From Bacteroidota bacterium (lineage in GTDB: Bacteria; Bacteroidota; Rhodothermia; Rhodothermales; UBA10348), in the NCBI GenBank assembly GCA_027620595.1, contig JAQCDI010000111.1:1-7908 (forward strand): a stretch of 7,908 bases of DNA, given 5' to 3'. Positions within the stretch are counted from its first letter, which is position 1. Each line of letters begins with the position of its first letter. Of the stretch, positions 6,958 to 7,908 are shown in pieces. The notes below the pieces were generated by a model. It searched no databases, was not told the DNA's origin, and worked only from the letters and a program-made list of their open reading frames with translations. Both the position numbers and the translations under genes were made by a program.

Positions 6958-7908
6958 ATGGAACGCAACAGCAAGCAGGCTGAAAAGAAACCCGCTCCGG
7001 ACGAGTCGGCCCGTCGGATCATCCGAGGCCACGCTGATCTGGTGTTTCCGGTGTCGGCGGATCCGGATCTGGATCTGGATTCGAACATGATCATTTCGGC
7101 CGGCGCTGGATCCGGCAAGACCACCGCCCTCATCGAGCGGCTCGTGGCGTTGATCCGCGCGGGTCGGCGTCCGGAGGAGCTGGTGGCCATTACATTTACC
7201 CGTAAGGCGGCCGGAGAATTGCAGGAACGATTCTTTTCCGGGCTGCTCGGGACCCGGGAAACCCTCCGAAAGCGGGTTCTGGAGGAGGGAGGCGCATGGG
7301 AGGAGGAGCTCGAGCGGGTGGAATCGGCGCTTCAGCGCAGCGAAGAAACGTTCATCGGTACGATCCACTCCTTCTGTGCGTTGATCCTGCGTCGCTTTTC
7401 CGTGGCGGCCGGTATTCCGCCCGACTTCCGTCAGGTGGAAGAAGCCGACGAACTGACCCTGCGGCAAGCCTTCTGGCGTTCTGCCCTGGCGCGAAAGGAC
7501 GGGAATCCAACCCTGGAGCTGCTCCGGGATGCCGAAATTCCCGATGAAGCGCTCCATGCGCTCTTTTCGCTGTGTGTGGAGCAGGAAGGCGTGGACTTTC
7601 CCCTGTCGGGCGTGGACGCCCCCGATTTTGCTGCCCATGTGGATCCATTTCTTCCCGTCCTGCACCGGCTGGCCGCCCGGCTGCCGCACACCGGCAAGCC
7701 GGATGAGTTCATGCTGGCCGTCCAGCGGGCGGCTCTTTCCATGGCGCATGGTCTGCCGACGACGGATGCGCAGCGGGGGCACGTCATGGATCTGTTCCTG
7801 GCAGGGGTCAAAAGATCGCAGGACTGTACCCTTCGCCTTAAGGTTACTTATTGGGGGGGCAAGGGCGAACCCCTACGTACGCTTGCTGACAATCTGAACA
7901 AGGGGTGC
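6958..7908 (+). CDS. AddA/UvrD-type superfamily 1 helicase, N-terminal 317 residues (3' end outside window)
   Basis: The frame is open from the ATG at 6958 to the last base of the window. Superfamily 1 helicase motifs appear in order: Walker A SAGAGSGKTTAL (about 47-58, Lys54), motif Ia VAITFTRKAAGELQER (76-91) and FIGTIHSFCALILRRF (132-147). These match the N-terminal domain of AddA/RecB helicases, which power DNA unwinding; full members usually exceed 1,000 residues and end in a nuclease domain, not visible here. A GAGGG at 6948-6952 lies five bases before the ATG, a good Shine-Dalgarno sequence overlapping the upstream stop codon, so the two genes are almost certainly one operon. The first 40 residues are a charged leader ending in an Asp-rich stretch (DPDLDLDS). 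A helicase of this class next to an AddB-like nuclease strongly supports AddAB-type function. Whether this subunit keeps its own nuclease cannot be seen. Confidence 0.92.
   Translation, partial: MERNSKQAEKKPAPDESARRIIRGHADLVFPVSADPDLDLDSNMIISAGAGSGKTTALIERLVALIRAGRRPEELVAITFTRKAAGELQERFFSGLLGTRETLRKRVLEEGGAWEEELERVESALQRSEETFIGTIHSFCALILRRFSVAAGIPPDFRQVEEADELTLRQAFWRSALARKDGNPTLELLRDAEIPDEALHALFSLCVEQEGVDFPLSGVDAPDFAAHVDPFLPVLHRLAARLPHTGKPDEFMLAVQRAALSMAHGLPTTDAQRGHVMDLFLAGVKRSQDCTLRLKVTYWGGKGEPLRTLADNLNKGC
7059..7080 (+). repeat. Short hexamer tandem repeat inside the helicase gene
   Basis: About 3.7 copies of GGATCT (the first copy is GGATCC) run in frame and encode alternating Asp residues (DPDLDLD, residues 35-41) just before the Walker A strand. 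Gain or loss of a unit would add or remove two residues without breaking the frame. The stretch may be a flexible acidic linker; I infer no function. Confidence 0.5.

Noticed and set aside
6673..7782. 369-codon leftward open frame opposite the nuclease-helicase junction
   Set aside because: It lies antisense to two genes with intact catalytic motifs and has no recognisable domain.
3120..7908. A new anti-phage defence island made of exonuclease, nuclease and helicase
   Set aside because: The motifs are those of housekeeping AddAB-type recombination and a DnaQ-like exonuclease. No transposase, integrase, toxin or sensor gene is nearby.

Overview
The window is high-G+C bacterial DNA, densely coding, with short intergenic gaps and weak or absent Shine-Dalgarno sequences before most genes. 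The combination of a gluconate-2-dehydrogenase-like GMC oxidoreductase with a subunit-3 partner, a DUF1761 membrane protein, a DEDDh exonuclease with an ExoX-like C-terminal module and an AddB/AddA-type nuclease-helicase pair would fit a high-G+C member of the Bacteroidota/Rhodothermota or a neighbouring group. This placement is an inference from gene content and is not firm.

Left part (1-3035): the 3' end of a TauE/SafE-type permease runs rightward off the left edge. It meets, 6 bp away and tail to tail, a leftward block. Read from right to left, this block is a DUF1761 membrane protein with its own strong intrinsic terminator, a subunit-3-like lipoprotein gene (Tat/lipobox signal) and a GMC flavoprotein. 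The subunit-3 gene is split by an apparent one-base deletion in a C4/G4 run at 2388-2391. The two dehydrogenase genes are one base apart and are probably co-transcribed. The small subunit carries the export signal and the flavoprotein does not, which suggests the pair is exported as a complex.

Right part (3120-7908): a leftward DEDDh 3'-5' exonuclease is divergent from a rightward pair that encodes a double-strand-break resection machine. The first gene of the pair is an AddB-like protein with an inactive-helicase-type N-terminal region, a RecB-family nuclease and four cysteines placed for a 4Fe-4S cluster. Nine bases downstream is an AddA/UvrD-type superfamily 1 helicase, cut by the right edge after 317 codons. 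The 226-bp divergent spacer holds a perfect 7+7 inverted repeat, GTGACAC-N4-GTGTCAC, which could be an operator shared by these DNA-processing genes. The reading frame of the AddB-like gene stays open and coding-like upstream of its only ATG, so its start is uncertain.

I see no RNA genes, insertion sequences, CRISPR arrays or phage genes. The content is mostly recognisable metabolism and DNA repair. The points most worth a second look are the broken subunit-3 gene, the ferredoxin-like cysteine motif in the flavoprotein, and the dyad and start ambiguity in front of the nuclease-helicase pair.
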